From an uncultured Bacteroides sp. (GTDB taxonomy: Bacteria > Bacteroidota > Bacteroidia > Bacteroidales > Bacteroidaceae): a stretch of DNA of 50,613 bases. The DNA lies in the NCBI RefSeq assembly GCF_902491285.1, contig NZ_CABUHK010000038.1:1-50613 (forward strand). Reading direction: 5' to 3'. Of the stretch, positions 27,266 through 36,035 are shown in pieces; within the stretch, counting starts at the first letter, position 1; each line of letters begins with the position of its first letter. The notes below the pieces were generated by a model. The model made no database searches and was not told the origin of the DNA. It saw only the letters and a list, made by a program, of their open reading frames with translations. The translations under genes and the position numbers were made by a program.

Positions 27266-28651
27266 ATGAAAAGTACATTTAAACTTTTGACGGTTACCAC
27301 TGCATTGTGTGCAGTGCTGACTACCACCGGCTTTGCACAGAGTTTTGTACATGAAACGTCTGACGGCTATGTATGGCCTACGGAACCCGCTGTCTTACAG
27401 AATCTTGATAAATGGCAGGACCAGAAATTCGGAGTCATTTTCCATTGGGGGATATATTCGGAGCCTGGTATCATGGAGTCCTGGACACTTAGTTCGGAAG
27501 ATCGTGAATGGATTTCGCGTCCTGATAATATGTCCTATGATGAATACAAAAGGTGGTATTGGGGATTGAAAGATTCGTTTAATCCTACTCAGTTTGCTCC
27601 GGAACGTTGGGCGGAGATTATGGAAGATGCAGGAATGAAGTATGTTGTGTTTACAACGAAGCATCATGACGGTTTTTGTATGTACGACAGCAAAGAGACT
27701 GATTTTACTATTGCTAAAGGAGCCTTTAAGAATAATCCTCTGAAAGACGTTACTCGTCATGTCTGGGATGCTTTCCGAAAGAAAGATTTTATGATTGGGG
27801 CTTATTTTTCTAAACCGGACTGGCACTGTGAGGATTATTGGTGTCCTTATTGGGCAACCCCAGATCGGAATGTGAATTATGATATCAAGAAATATCCGGA
27901 GCGTTGGAAGAGATTCTGTGATTATACTGCACGTCAGATTAATGAGTTAATGACGAACTATGGTCATGTAGATATTTTATGGTTGGACGGCGGTTGGGTG
28001 TGTGCTCCGGACCAGGATATCAATATGGATGAAATAGCAGATAATGCGCGTCGTGCACAACCGCATTTGTTGGTTGTAGATAGAACTATACCGGGACGGA
28101 ATGAAAATTATCGTACTCCGGAGCAATCTCTTTTGGAAAAACAAACATTATCTCCTTGGGAAACTTGCATGACTTTGACAAACCACTGGAGTCATGTCGA
28201 GGGTTCTCCATGTAAATCTGCCAGCACAATTATTGCTACATTGGTGGAAACTGTGGCAAAGGGAGGAAACTTCCTTTTAGGAGTCGGTCCAACTGCTAAA
28301 GGTACAATTGACGATGAAGTGGTTGCTTGCCTTCATCAAATAGGAGCGTGGTTGCGTCCGAATGGTAAGGCTATTTACGGTACACGTCCGACACCTGTTT
28401 TTCATGACGGAAATGTTTGGTTTACTGCCGCCAAGGATGGTAAGAACCGTTATGCTATTTATCTGCTACCGGAAAATGGGCAGTTGCCTGAAACGATAGA
28501 GTGGACAGGAAATCTGCCAAAAGGTAAAATGATTCTTTTACAGAATGGGCAAAGGATGAAATATAGTATTGAGGGTGAGCGAGTAAAAGTAACTTTACCA
28601 AAGGGAATCAAGCAAGAATCACTGGCTATTGCTTTTACGCCTGCGAAATGA
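27266..28651 (+). CDS. GH29 alpha-L-fucosidase
   Basis: This enzyme hydrolyses terminal alpha-L-fucose from glycans with a retaining mechanism. The 461-residue product has a signal peptide ending near TTTGFAQ, so it is probably periplasmic. GH29 blocks are KFGVIFHWGIYSEPG, KYVVFTTKHHDGFCMYDSK and VDILWLDGGW with nucleophile Asp241. The C-terminal region after about residue 365 is the usual beta-sandwich. It lies 86 nt after GH2 and is probably cotranscribed with it; a terminator follows. The acid/base residue varies in GH29 and I did not assign it. Linkage preference (1,2 versus 1,3/1,4) cannot be told. Confidence 0.95.
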   Translation: MKSTFKLLTVTTALCAVLTTTGFAQSFVHETSDGYVWPTEPAVLQNLDKWQDQKFGVIFHWGIYSEPGIMESWTLSSEDREWISRPDNMSYDEYKRWYWGLKDSFNPTQFAPERWAEIMEDAGMKYVVFTTKHHDGFCMYDSKETDFTIAKGAFKNNPLKDVTRHVWDAFRKKDFMIGAYFSKPDWHCEDYWCPYWATPDRNVNYDIKKYPERWKRFCDYTARQINELMTNYGHVDILWLDGGWVCAPDQDINMDEIADNARRAQPHLLVVDRTIPGRNENYRTPEQSLLEKQTLSPWETCMTLTNHWSHVEGSPCKSASTIIATLVETVAKGGNFLLGVGPTAKGTIDDEVVACLHQIGAWLRPNGKAIYGTRPTPVFHDGNVWFTAAKDGKNRYAIYLLPENGQLPETIEWTGNLPKGKMILLQNGQRMKYSIEGERVKVTLPKGIKQESLAIAFTPAK

Positions 28652-28689
28652 TGTAGCTGGGAGAGCAAAAGGCAGAAGCGTGAATAAAT

Positions 28690-28724
28690 CGGCGGAGAAG
28701 ATCGTTTTTCTCCGTCGTTTTTTT
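28690..28724 (+). terminator. Terminator after GH29
   Basis: CGGCGGAGAA (28690-28699) pairs with TTCTCCGTCG (28708-28717), with one G-U pair, and TTTTTTT follows. It lies between the convergent GH29 and sigma factor genes. Confidence 0.85.
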
Positions 28725-28773
28725 ATAACTGACAGGACGAATGTACAATTATTTTTTAGGAATTTGCATGGAT

Positions 28774-29331
28774 TTATCTAAAGTATCTTTTTAGACTTTC
28801 CGTCAGTCTGCGGATGGCGGTTGTCATGTGTGTGTTGACAGTTCTTTCAGATATATCCAGTGCTTCGCTGATCTGCTTATAGCTCATATGTTCTTCTTTA
28901 GCCATACAATAAACGATTCTGGTTTTCTCAGGCAATTGCCGGATAGCTTGCTGCATACTTTCTTCCATATCTTTTTTAAGCAGTTTCTCTTCCGGAGTAA
29001 GTTCGTTTCCCGCTATCTCTATTGTAAATTGGTCGATAGAACTTAGATTATCCTGGCGATTCTTTTCCAGGAATGTGATAGCGTGGTTTTTAACCGTTAT
29101 GAATAAATAAGAATCCCAGTCTTTCACTTCTTTCAGGTTCTCGCGTTTATTCCACAGAGTAAGAAAAACATCAGATAGTACATCTTCGGCTGAAGAAGTC
29201 GACTGAACGAAATACAATGCAATGGAATAACACTTTTTAAAATATCGCTTATACATCTTTTCAAAACAGGAAGAGTTTCCTTCACTGATTTGTTGTAATA
29301 GATAAGTTATGTCATCTTTCTCTTGAGACAT
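28774..29331 (-). CDS. ECF-type RNA polymerase sigma factor
   Basis: The 185-residue alternative sigma factor belongs to the Bacteroidetes group linked to SusC/D systems. Region 2 (about 20-90) includes FEKMYKRYFKKCYSIALYFV and SAEDVLSDVFLTLWNKR. Region 4 (about 125-180) includes LPEKTRIVYCMAKEEHMSYKQISEALDISERTVNTHMTTAIRRL, with its helix-turn-helix. It is divergent from the fecR anti-sigma gene, 164 nt apart, and convergent with GH29. In such loci the anti-sigma releases the sigma factor when the SusC-type transducer senses its glycan. The likely target is the bipartite motif present upstream of GH2 and fecR. Confidence 0.95.
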   Translation of the reverse strand: MSQEKDDITYLLQQISEGNSSCFEKMYKRYFKKCYSIALYFVQSTSSAEDVLSDVFLTLWNKRENLKEVKDWDSYLFITVKNHAITFLEKNRQDNLSSIDQFTIEIAGNELTPEEKLLKKDMEESMQQAIRQLPEKTRIVYCMAKEEHMSYKQISEALDISERTVNTHMTTAIRRLTESLKRYFR

Positions 29332-29406
29332 GGCTAACTAATTGGTTATAAAATGATTAAAATGATTTGTTGATATGTAGAAGCGTCTATTAACAAAATT
29401 TATCTG

Positions 29407-29414
29407 CAAAAATA
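29407..29414 (-). promoter_or_regulatory. Possible promoter of the sigma factor gene
   Basis: Read on the minus strand, 29414-29407 is TATTTTTG, a match to TAnnTTTG, 76 nt before the sigma factor start. No clear -33 TTTG is seen. This would give basal, housekeeping-sigma expression separate from the ECF-type motif. Confidence 0.35.
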
Positions 29415-29433
29415 ACTTTTTATTTTATTAAAG

Positions 29434-29465
29434 CTACGTATTTTTAATTTTATTTCTGTCTTTAT
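29434..29465 (+). promoter_or_regulatory. Putative ECF-sigma promoter of the fecR-susC operon
   Basis: CTACGTATTT (29434-29443), 14 nt, GTCTTTAT (29458-29465), ending 30 nt before the fecR start. It is identical in boxes and spacing to the element at 23104-23135. It suggests the anti-sigma and downstream genes are under the control of the divergent sigma factor. Confidence 0.7.
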
Positions 29466-29495
29466 ATATAGAAGCGCTTAATAATACTCAATAAG

Positions 29496-30479
29496 ATGAT
29501 GAAAGAGAATAGTAATATATGGGACTTGCTTGCTAAGAGGACTGATCATTCCTTGAGCAAAGATGAGGAAAATGCATTAGAACGGCTGTTGAAGGAAGAT
29601 GCCTCGTTGCATCGTGCTTCCCGGTTAGTGGATGAATCACAGGTGAAAATGGATACTCATTTGCTTGAGGAAACAATGAGTCGGACTTGGGATAAAGTTG
29701 AAGCCGGCATGAAAACAGAAAAGAGACATCGTCCGATGTTCATTATCCGTCGTTATGCTGTTGCAGCTTGTATTGCTACTTTATTTGTCTTAGGAGAACT
29801 TCTGGGTTATCAGGTATGGAGCAGGCCGGATATGTTGATTGTAATGAATCAGGGAAAAGAAGCCTTGCTCTTTACACTTCCGGACAATTCAAAAGTTTGG
29901 TTAGGTGGAGGTTCAAGATTGAAGTATCCGGATAAATTGTCTGCTCGCGATCGGGAAGTATATTTGGAAGGTGAAGCATTTTTTGATGTAAAGAAAGATG
30001 GTGGAAGAACTTTTCAGGTAATTACTGATGTAGTGGAAGTAAAGGTACTGGGTACCCGTTTTGATGTGAAGGTATCGAAGTCGGAAAAGATGGCGGAAGT
30101 TGTATTGGAGTCCGGTTCCGTTCAATTGAACGAACGCCACGACACAAATAAGGGGGTGATTTTGCGTCCGGGGGAGATGGGACGTGTTAGACAACAGGCC
30201 GACATTGAAGTTCATCACGTTGATTTGCAACTTTATACAACCTGGAAAGATAAATATATGAATATAGAATCTCAAAAAATGGAAAATGTGATGTTTATGT
30301 TAAGTAAACGCTATCATACAGAGATTCGTATTGAGGGTGAAGATTTGAAAGAGGAAATATTCTCGGGACGTTTTGATATTGAACAAAGCCTGGATGATAT
30401 TTTTGAAACAATCAATCAAATGACCCCCATTCATTATCAGCAACAACCGGATGGAACTTATTTAGTGACTCCGCAATAA
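29496..30479 (+). CDS. FecR-family anti-sigma factor
   Basis: This inner-membrane anti-sigma protein has 327 residues. The cytoplasmic N-terminus (about 1-80) should bind the sigma factor. One TM segment (about 84-106) follows. The periplasmic FecR domain (about 120-215) shows LPDNSKVWLGGGSRLKYPDK, YLEGEAFFDVKKD and TFQVITDVVEVKVLGTRFDV. A C-terminal DUF4974-type domain (about 250-325) ends the protein. It would receive a signal from the STN domain of the SusC-type transducer encoded next. An alternative ATG lies one codon later. The 172-nt gap to susC holds a hairpin. Confidence 0.95.
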   Translation: MMKENSNIWDLLAKRTDHSLSKDEENALERLLKEDASLHRASRLVDESQVKMDTHLLEETMSRTWDKVEAGMKTEKRHRPMFIIRRYAVAACIATLFVLGELLGYQVWSRPDMLIVMNQGKEALLFTLPDNSKVWLGGGSRLKYPDKLSARDREVYLEGEAFFDVKKDGGRTFQVITDVVEVKVLGTRFDVKVSKSEKMAEVVLESGSVQLNERHDTNKGVILRPGEMGRVRQQADIEVHHVDLQLYTTWKDKYMNIESQKMENVMFMLSKRYHTEIRIEGEDLKEEIFSGRFDIEQSLDDIFETINQMTPIHYQQQPDGTYLVTPQ

Positions 30480-30562
30480 GAAAATAGGCAGCCTAATAGA
30501 TAATAACTTGAAAAACAATTGCTAACCCTAAAAGAAAGAATGATGAACACTACCTGAAAAAA

Positions 30563-30610
30563 ATGAAGAAAAGGATTGAAAAATTCCCGTTCTCCAATCC
30601 TTTAGATTAA
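30563..30610 (+). CDS. Possible 15-codon leader ORF upstream of susC
   Basis: ATG at 30563 opens a 15-residue frame, MKKRIEKFPFSNPLD, ending in TAA at 30608. It overlaps the stem-loop at 30570-30603. It might be a leader peptide coupling translation to the hairpin, or a chance frame; nothing in the sequence decides this. Confidence 0.2.
   Translation: MKKRIEKFPFSNPLD
30570..30603 (+). promoter_or_regulatory. Stem-loop in the susC leader
   Basis: AAAGGATTG (30570-30578) pairs perfectly with CAATCCTTT (30595-30603) around a 16-nt loop. No U tract follows at once. It lies between fecR and susC and could tune relative expression, for example by processing or partial termination. Confidence 0.5.
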
Positions 30611-30618
30611 AATTAATC

Positions 30619-30633
30619 TCTAACCTATTATTA
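30619..30633 (+). repeat. 15-nt leader motif, copy 2
   Basis: TCTAACCTATTATTA, 18 nt before the susC start, is identical to the copy upstream of GH29 (27210-27224). Confidence 0.6.
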
Positions 30634-30651
30634 ATTTTAAATTGCAAATTT

Positions 30652-33600
30652 ATGAAAAATATTTCAATCCCAAAGGGAATGAAGGGCTTTATTTTGCCTT
30701 CTTCTTTTTCGGGGAAGATGAGATTTTGCGTCTGGCAAATGTTGTTTTTACTACTTCTTATACCTGTTCAAATTAAGGCGCAACAATCTGAATTACTGAC
30801 GATAAATGTGAAAAATGTAACGCTGAAGCAGTTTGTGGAGGTTGTACAAAATCAAAGTGCATATTCTTTTCTTTACAAAGATAACCAGGTAAAAGTGAAT
30901 CGGCCCATTACGGTTTCTGCCAATAAGCAACCGATTAATGCTATCTTGGAGCAGGCTTTTAAAGGAAAAGGGGTTTCTTGGAAAGTGCAAGGAAAGCAAA
31001 TTCTGTTATTTCCGGCAAAAGAAGAACAGTCAGCAGTTACAAAGAAATCGCATACGATAAAAGGTAATGTTACCACTACTACAGGTGAAGCTATTCCGGG
31101 GGCTAGTGTAAAGCTGTTGAATGCTACTACCGGTGTGATTACTGATCTCGATGGATTTTATATGATTACGGTTCCTGGTGGTCAGACAGAATTGGAATAT
31201 CGCTTTATGGGCTATGAACCCAAAGTAGTAAAGGTTGGAAATCAGACAACAATCAATATCTCTTTGGAAGAATCAACTTCAGCTTTGGAGGAAGTCGTTG
31301 TAGTTGGTTATGGTGCTCAGAAGAAAGTAACCATGACAGGGTCGGTGGCTTCAGTAAATATGGGAAGTTTGAAAACTCCGGTAGCCAATTTGAGTAACGC
31401 TTTACAAGGAAAAGTTGCTGGTATAATTTCTGTGCAGTCTAGTGGAGAACCGGGTTATGATAATTCTACGTTCACTATTCGTGGTATCAGTACATTTACA
31501 GGAAACACTTCACCGTTAGTGATTGTGGACGGTGTGCAGCGCGATGATGTGAACTCTACTTACGGTGGTGCTTACAACAATATTGATCCGGAAGATATTG
31601 TAAGTATCTCATTGTTGAAAGATGCTTCTGCTACTGCTGTATATGGTGCTAAGGGTGCTAATGGTGTAATGATTATTACCACGAAACGCGGTACGGTAGG
31701 TAAGCCTAAAATATCAATTAAGGCGGAGACTGGCTTTACGAATTTTACGAAAGTGCCTAATATGTTGGATGGGGTAGGTTATATGCAGCTATACAACGAG
31801 GCTCGTCGTAATTCGGGACAGAGTGAGGTTTATAGTCGCGGAGATATCTTGAAGACGCAAACCGGCTTGGACCCTTATCTCTATCCGAACGTGGACTGGA
31901 TTGGTGCTGCTTATAAAGACATGACTTCAGTTTCCAATGTCAATTTGAATATCAGTGGAGGTAGTGACTTGGTGCGTTATTATCTGTCTGCTTCTTTCTA
32001 TAATCAAGGTGGGCAATATAATGTAAAGAAAGAGAATGGATTCAATCCGAATCTGGATTACAAGCGTTATGATTTTCGTAGTAACATTGACGTAAATATT
32101 ACTAAGTCTACGCTTTTGCAGATGAATCTGGCTGCTATGATGGTTGATTCACGTTATCCGGGTGTTTCCGCCTCTAGAATCTGGTACGAAGCTTATGCTG
32201 CTTCTCCCGTAGCTTTCCCGATACGTTATCCGGATGGACGTTGGGCAGGACCGCCGGCAAATGCTGGTGTCAATCCGATGGACTTGCTCCAGAACTCTGG
32301 ATATTCGGATACGTTCCGTCCTGCTTTGCAGTCGGTGTTTACATTGAACCAGAAACTGGACTTCATCACAAAGGGACTTTCTGCTTATGTCCGTTTTTCG
32401 TTCGACAGTTATAGCGAATTTAATAATAAGCGTACCGGTAGCGTAGACTTGTGGTATACTAACCAGCGTGATGCCAATGGGGAATTGGTATTCAACAAAC
32501 CCATTAGGGAAGGATCGAATGAATTATGGTATGACCACAGTGATACGGGTGAGCGCGTGATGTATACGGAAGCTAATATTGCCTATGACCGTACCTTTGG
32601 TGCTCATAGTGTGAGCGGTATGTTACTTTATAATATGCGTAACCGTATGGTGGCTACGGCCGGCTCTGCAATAGGTGCCATTCCGTATCGTAATCAGGCT
32701 ATTGCCGGTCGTTTGAGTTATGGCTGGAAAGACCGTTACCTTGCCGAAGTCAACGCTTCCTATACAGGTTCGGAAAACTTCGCTCCCAATCACCGCTTCG
32801 GCTTCTTCCCTGCCGCGTCTTTGGGATGGGTTATCTCTAACGAACCGTTCTTTAGGGGAGCTGCCAAGTATATCGACTTATTAAAACTACGTGCATCTTA
32901 TGGTATTGTAGGTAACGATAATATTGGTGGAACAGGTGACCGTTTTGCATATTTCACTCAATATGGGGGTGGAAATAGTTATGGTTTCGGACCGAATGGT
33001 AATAATGTAGGCGGTATCAGGGAAACCTTGTTGGCTTCGGAAAGCCTGACTTGGGAGAAATCCTATAAAACCAATATTGGTATCGAAATGATGTTGGGAG
33101 GAAAGTTCAATCTGACACTGGATTATTATAAGGAACGTCGTAAGGACATTTTGATTCAGCGTTCTTCTCTGCCTGCTATGTCCGGTTTCGGAAGTGCTGC
33201 TATTTATGCTAACATGGGTGAAATGGACAATCAGGGTATTGATGCTAATATTGAATATCAGACAAGCATTGCTCAGAAAGTAGGTCTTCGTATTTTCGGT
33301 AACGCTACTTATAGCAAAAACAAAATCGTATTCAAGGATGAGCCGCAAATGAAATATGCTTATCAAAAAGGCGAGGGTACCAGTTATGGTGAATTTTATG
33401 GATATGTAGCTGAAGGTTATTTTCAGAGTTATGAGGAGATAGAGAAAAGTCCGAAGCAGTTGCGTGAATTGGCACCGGGTGACATCAAGTATAGAGATCT
33501 CAATGGTGACGGTGTCATTGATCCGAATGACCAATGTTATTTAGGAAAATCACATTTCCCGTCATGGTCATATGGATTTGGGGTTAATGTCAATTATCAT

Positions 33601-34092
33601 AATTTTGATCTTTCTCTCTTTTTCCAAGGAGTGGCTGATGTCTCTTTAATGGCCAATGGTTCTTATATTGATACTGGTGGAGGTAGCTGGGGAGCCAACG
33701 GTGTAGGTATTGTACCTTTCGCCGGTATGGGAGCGAACCCGACAAATATCATTTCCAAGGCACTGGACCGTTGGACAGAAGACAATCCCCGTGATGACGC
33801 CTGGTATCCGCGTATGACTATGGGAGCCAGCACTTCGGATAACAATTATGTCAATAGCACTCATTGGCTGAAAAACGGAAATTACTTACGTTTGAAACAA
33901 GCTTCTTTAGGTTATACGCTTGAGAATAAGACATTGACAGCTAAAGGCATTGATTATCTTTATTTTTATTTATCAGGTCAAAACCTGTTGACTTTCTCTA
34001 AATTCAAGTTGTGGGATCCGGAATTGGGATCGAACGGTGCTAAATATCCACTGTCACGTATGGTGACAATTGGAATGAGAGTTGCATTTTAA
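30652..34092 (+). CDS. SusC-like TonB-dependent transporter with STN signalling domain
   Basis: This outer-membrane glycan importer has 1146 residues. In order: signal peptide (to about residue 44), an STN domain (about 45-120, LLTINVKNVTLKQFVEVVQNQ) that contacts FecR-type anti-sigma factors, a carboxypeptidase-regulatory-like domain (about 134-208), the TonB-box region EEVVVVGYGAQKK, the plug (with IRGISTFTGNTSPLVIVDGV and DASATAVYGAKGANGVMIITTK), and a large beta-barrel ending in RMVTIGMRVAF. The terminal Phe and barrel strands are typical. STN presence marks it as a transducer working with the neighbouring FecR and sigma pair. susD follows after 20 nt. Confidence 0.97.
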   Translation: MKNISIPKGMKGFILPSSFSGKMRFCVWQMLFLLLLIPVQIKAQQSELLTINVKNVTLKQFVEVVQNQSAYSFLYKDNQVKVNRPITVSANKQPINAILEQAFKGKGVSWKVQGKQILLFPAKEEQSAVTKKSHTIKGNVTTTTGEAIPGASVKLLNATTGVITDLDGFYMITVPGGQTELEYRFMGYEPKVVKVGNQTTINISLEESTSALEEVVVVGYGAQKKVTMTGSVASVNMGSLKTPVANLSNALQGKVAGIISVQSSGEPGYDNSTFTIRGISTFTGNTSPLVIVDGVQRDDVNSTYGGAYNNIDPEDIVSISLLKDASATAVYGAKGANGVMIITTKRGTVGKPKISIKAETGFTNFTKVPNMLDGVGYMQLYNEARRNSGQSEVYSRGDILKTQTGLDPYLYPNVDWIGAAYKDMTSVSNVNLNISGGSDLVRYYLSASFYNQGGQYNVKKENGFNPNLDYKRYDFRSNIDVNITKSTLLQMNLAAMMVDSRYPGVSASRIWYEAYAASPVAFPIRYPDGRWAGPPANAGVNPMDLLQNSGYSDTFRPALQSVFTLNQKLDFITKGLSAYVRFSFDSYSEFNNKRTGSVDLWYTNQRDANGELVFNKPIREGSNELWYDHSDTGERVMYTEANIAYDRTFGAHSVSGMLLYNMRNRMVATAGSAIGAIPYRNQAIAGRLSYGWKDRYLAEVNASYTGSENFAPNHRFGFFPAASLGWVISNEPFFRGAAKYIDLLKLRASYGIVGNDNIGGTGDRFAYFTQYGGGNSYGFGPNGNNVGGIRETLLASESLTWEKSYKTNIGIEMMLGGKFNLTLDYYKERRKDILIQRSSLPAMSGFGSAAIYANMGEMDNQGIDANIEYQTSIAQKVGLRIFGNATYSKNKIVFKDEPQMKYAYQKGEGTSYGEFYGYVAEGYFQSYEEIEKSPKQLRELAPGDIKYRDLNGDGVIDPNDQCYLGKSHFPSWSYGFGVNVNYHNFDLSLFFQGVADVSLMANGSYIDTGGGSWGANGVGIVPFAGMGANPTNIISKALDRWTEDNPRDDAWYPRMTMGASTSDNNYVNSTHWLKNGNYLRLKQASLGYTLENKTLTAKGIDYLYFYLSGQNLLTFSKFKLWDPELGSNGAKYPLSRMVTIGMRVAF

Positions 34093-34112
34093 CTAATAAA
34101 ACGATAAGAACA

Positions 34113-36002
34113 ATGAAAAATATAATTAACCGGTTATTAACCATTGGGTTGTTTTCCGTTGCTGCATTAGGCATGCTTGCTTCGTGTGATTATCTGGACC
34201 AGCAACCGGAGAACTTGAAAACAACGGATAAAATCTGGCAGACACGCTCTGATGTAGAAGCATATTTATATAATGTATACGGGTACATAGAGCGTAATAC
34301 GGATGATCCGACGACTTTAGGATTCTCGGACGAAACGTCTTGTGTACTTTCCGGTGCGTTCGTTCGTAAAATGGTGGAAGGAAACTATGGTCCCGGTGAC
34401 AATGCTCAGGATCGTTGGGGGCACTATTATCAAGGAATCCAGAAAGCGCTGACATTTGAAGCTAATATTGACCGTGTTCCGGATAATATTGTAAGTGCGG
34501 ATCTGAAAAATCAGTATAAGGCAGAATCCCGTTTTCTCCGTGGATGGTTCTATTGGAATTTGCTTCGCTTGTACGGACCTTTTGTAATCTGTGAAAAACC
34601 GGCGGAATTGGATGAGAACTTCAATATGTATGCACGTACTCCTTTTGACCAATGTGTGGAATATATTTGTGGCTTGATGGAGTCAACATATGGTGTTCTT
34701 CCAACGGTTTGGTCTTCTAATGCCAACCTGGGGCGTCCGACTGAAGGAGCTGCCAAAGCAGTTATTTCACAAGTACGTCTTCTGGCTGCCAGTGAATTAT
34801 GGAATGGCAGTGAAACTGAAGCGCCCCGTTATAAGGATTTTAAAGATAAGGACGGACAGTTATTAGCTCCACAAACTTACGATCCGCACAAATGGGAACT
34901 TGCAGCCGATGCGGCAAAAGATGTGATGGATTTGGGAATTTATCATCTTTATCGCAATACGGAAAGCGGTGACAGGAACTTTGACCCCTATTTGTCTTGT
35001 CGTGAACTATTCATGAGCGGCACGCATGCAGAAGTAATTTTCGCTACCCACATGGCTGGTGATAATTGGTTGTATGGTCATGATATACGTTGTACACCGG
35101 GGCCAAAAGGCTTCTGTATGTCAAATGCCACTCAGAATATTGTGGATGCATTTTTGACTGCCGACGGATATGATATCAATGATGATGATTCTTACACGGA
35201 GGTCGGATTTGTTCAAAATGACGATTCACGCCATTTCGGTTCTATTCGCAATGAGATAGAGCGTGGGTATCGCAAAGGAGAGCATAATATGTATGTCAAT
35301 CGTGAGCCTCGTTTTTATGCTTTTGTACATTATAACGCTCGTCCGGTATTATCGGCTATTTCTGCGGATGACTACAACCATTTTTCTTCTGCGGCCAATC
35401 AAGATGGATTTGGAAGGGCAGAATATTATCTTTCCGGTCAATCAGGAGCGACAGGCGGTCGGGTAGACTTTACCGGATACAATGTAGCGAAAAGAGTCAG
35501 CACCACTTCGAGCATCAGAAATGACCAGACCTCTTATCGTCCGTATATTCACATTCGTTATGCAGAAATTCTATTGAATTATATTGAAGCGTTGAATGAA
35601 TACAATCCGGGGCATTCGGACATTCTCTCCTATTTTCAGGAAATCAGAAGCCGTGCCGGTATTACTAATCCGTTGACACGACTTTATCCAGAGGCAGTTG
35701 GCAATAAAGCGGAAATGAGAAAATGGATTCTTCGTGAACGCCAGATTGAGTTGGCTTTTGAGGGAGACCGTTTCTGGACTCTTCAGCGTCGTTTGCTGTT
35801 TGAGAAGGAAGAGAATCGTAAGATTTATAGCATGAACGTACAAGCAAATGATGGCGGGCAGGGATTCCAGTTCGAAGGTTTCTACGAGCGAAAATTATTC
35901 CAGACGCGTTACTGGGATAATAAAATGTATTTGTATCCTATTTTGCAATCTGAAATAGACCGGAATCGTGCGTTGGTGCAGAATCCGGGATGGGGACAGT
36001 AA
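34113..36002 (+). CDS. SusD-like surface glycan-binding lipoprotein
   Basis: The 629-residue partner of SusC forms a lid over the transporter. The lipobox MLASC gives a likely lipidated Cys25, followed by DYLDQQ, an acidic stretch compatible with surface export. SusD/RagB marks are AESRFLRGWFYWNLLRLYGPF (about residues 132-155) with TPR-like helices, and the C-terminal block RYAEILLNYIEALNEYN, with ERQIELAFEGDRFWTLQRR near 545-565. The C-terminus ends in LYPILQSEIDRN...NPGWGQ, as is usual. Glycan specificity cannot be deduced. Confidence 0.97.
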   Translation: MKNIINRLLTIGLFSVAALGMLASCDYLDQQPENLKTTDKIWQTRSDVEAYLYNVYGYIERNTDDPTTLGFSDETSCVLSGAFVRKMVEGNYGPGDNAQDRWGHYYQGIQKALTFEANIDRVPDNIVSADLKNQYKAESRFLRGWFYWNLLRLYGPFVICEKPAELDENFNMYARTPFDQCVEYICGLMESTYGVLPTVWSSNANLGRPTEGAAKAVISQVRLLAASELWNGSETEAPRYKDFKDKDGQLLAPQTYDPHKWELAADAAKDVMDLGIYHLYRNTESGDRNFDPYLSCRELFMSGTHAEVIFATHMAGDNWLYGHDIRCTPGPKGFCMSNATQNIVDAFLTADGYDINDDDSYTEVGFVQNDDSRHFGSIRNEIERGYRKGEHNMYVNREPRFYAFVHYNARPVLSAISADDYNHFSSAANQDGFGRAEYYLSGQSGATGGRVDFTGYNVAKRVSTTSSIRNDQTSYRPYIHIRYAEILLNYIEALNEYNPGHSDILSYFQEIRSRAGITNPLTRLYPEAVGNKAEMRKWILRERQIELAFEGDRFWTLQRRLLFEKEENRKIYSMNVQANDGGQGFQFEGFYERKLFQTRYWDNKMYLYPILQSEIDRNRALVQNPGWGQ

Positions 36003-36035
36003 TTTTTCCAGGACATAATTCTAATAGAACGAAAA

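Noticed and set aside
29332..29495. An invertible promoter between the sigma and anti-sigma genes
   Set aside because: I found no pair of long inverted repeats bracketing the region and no recombinase gene nearby.
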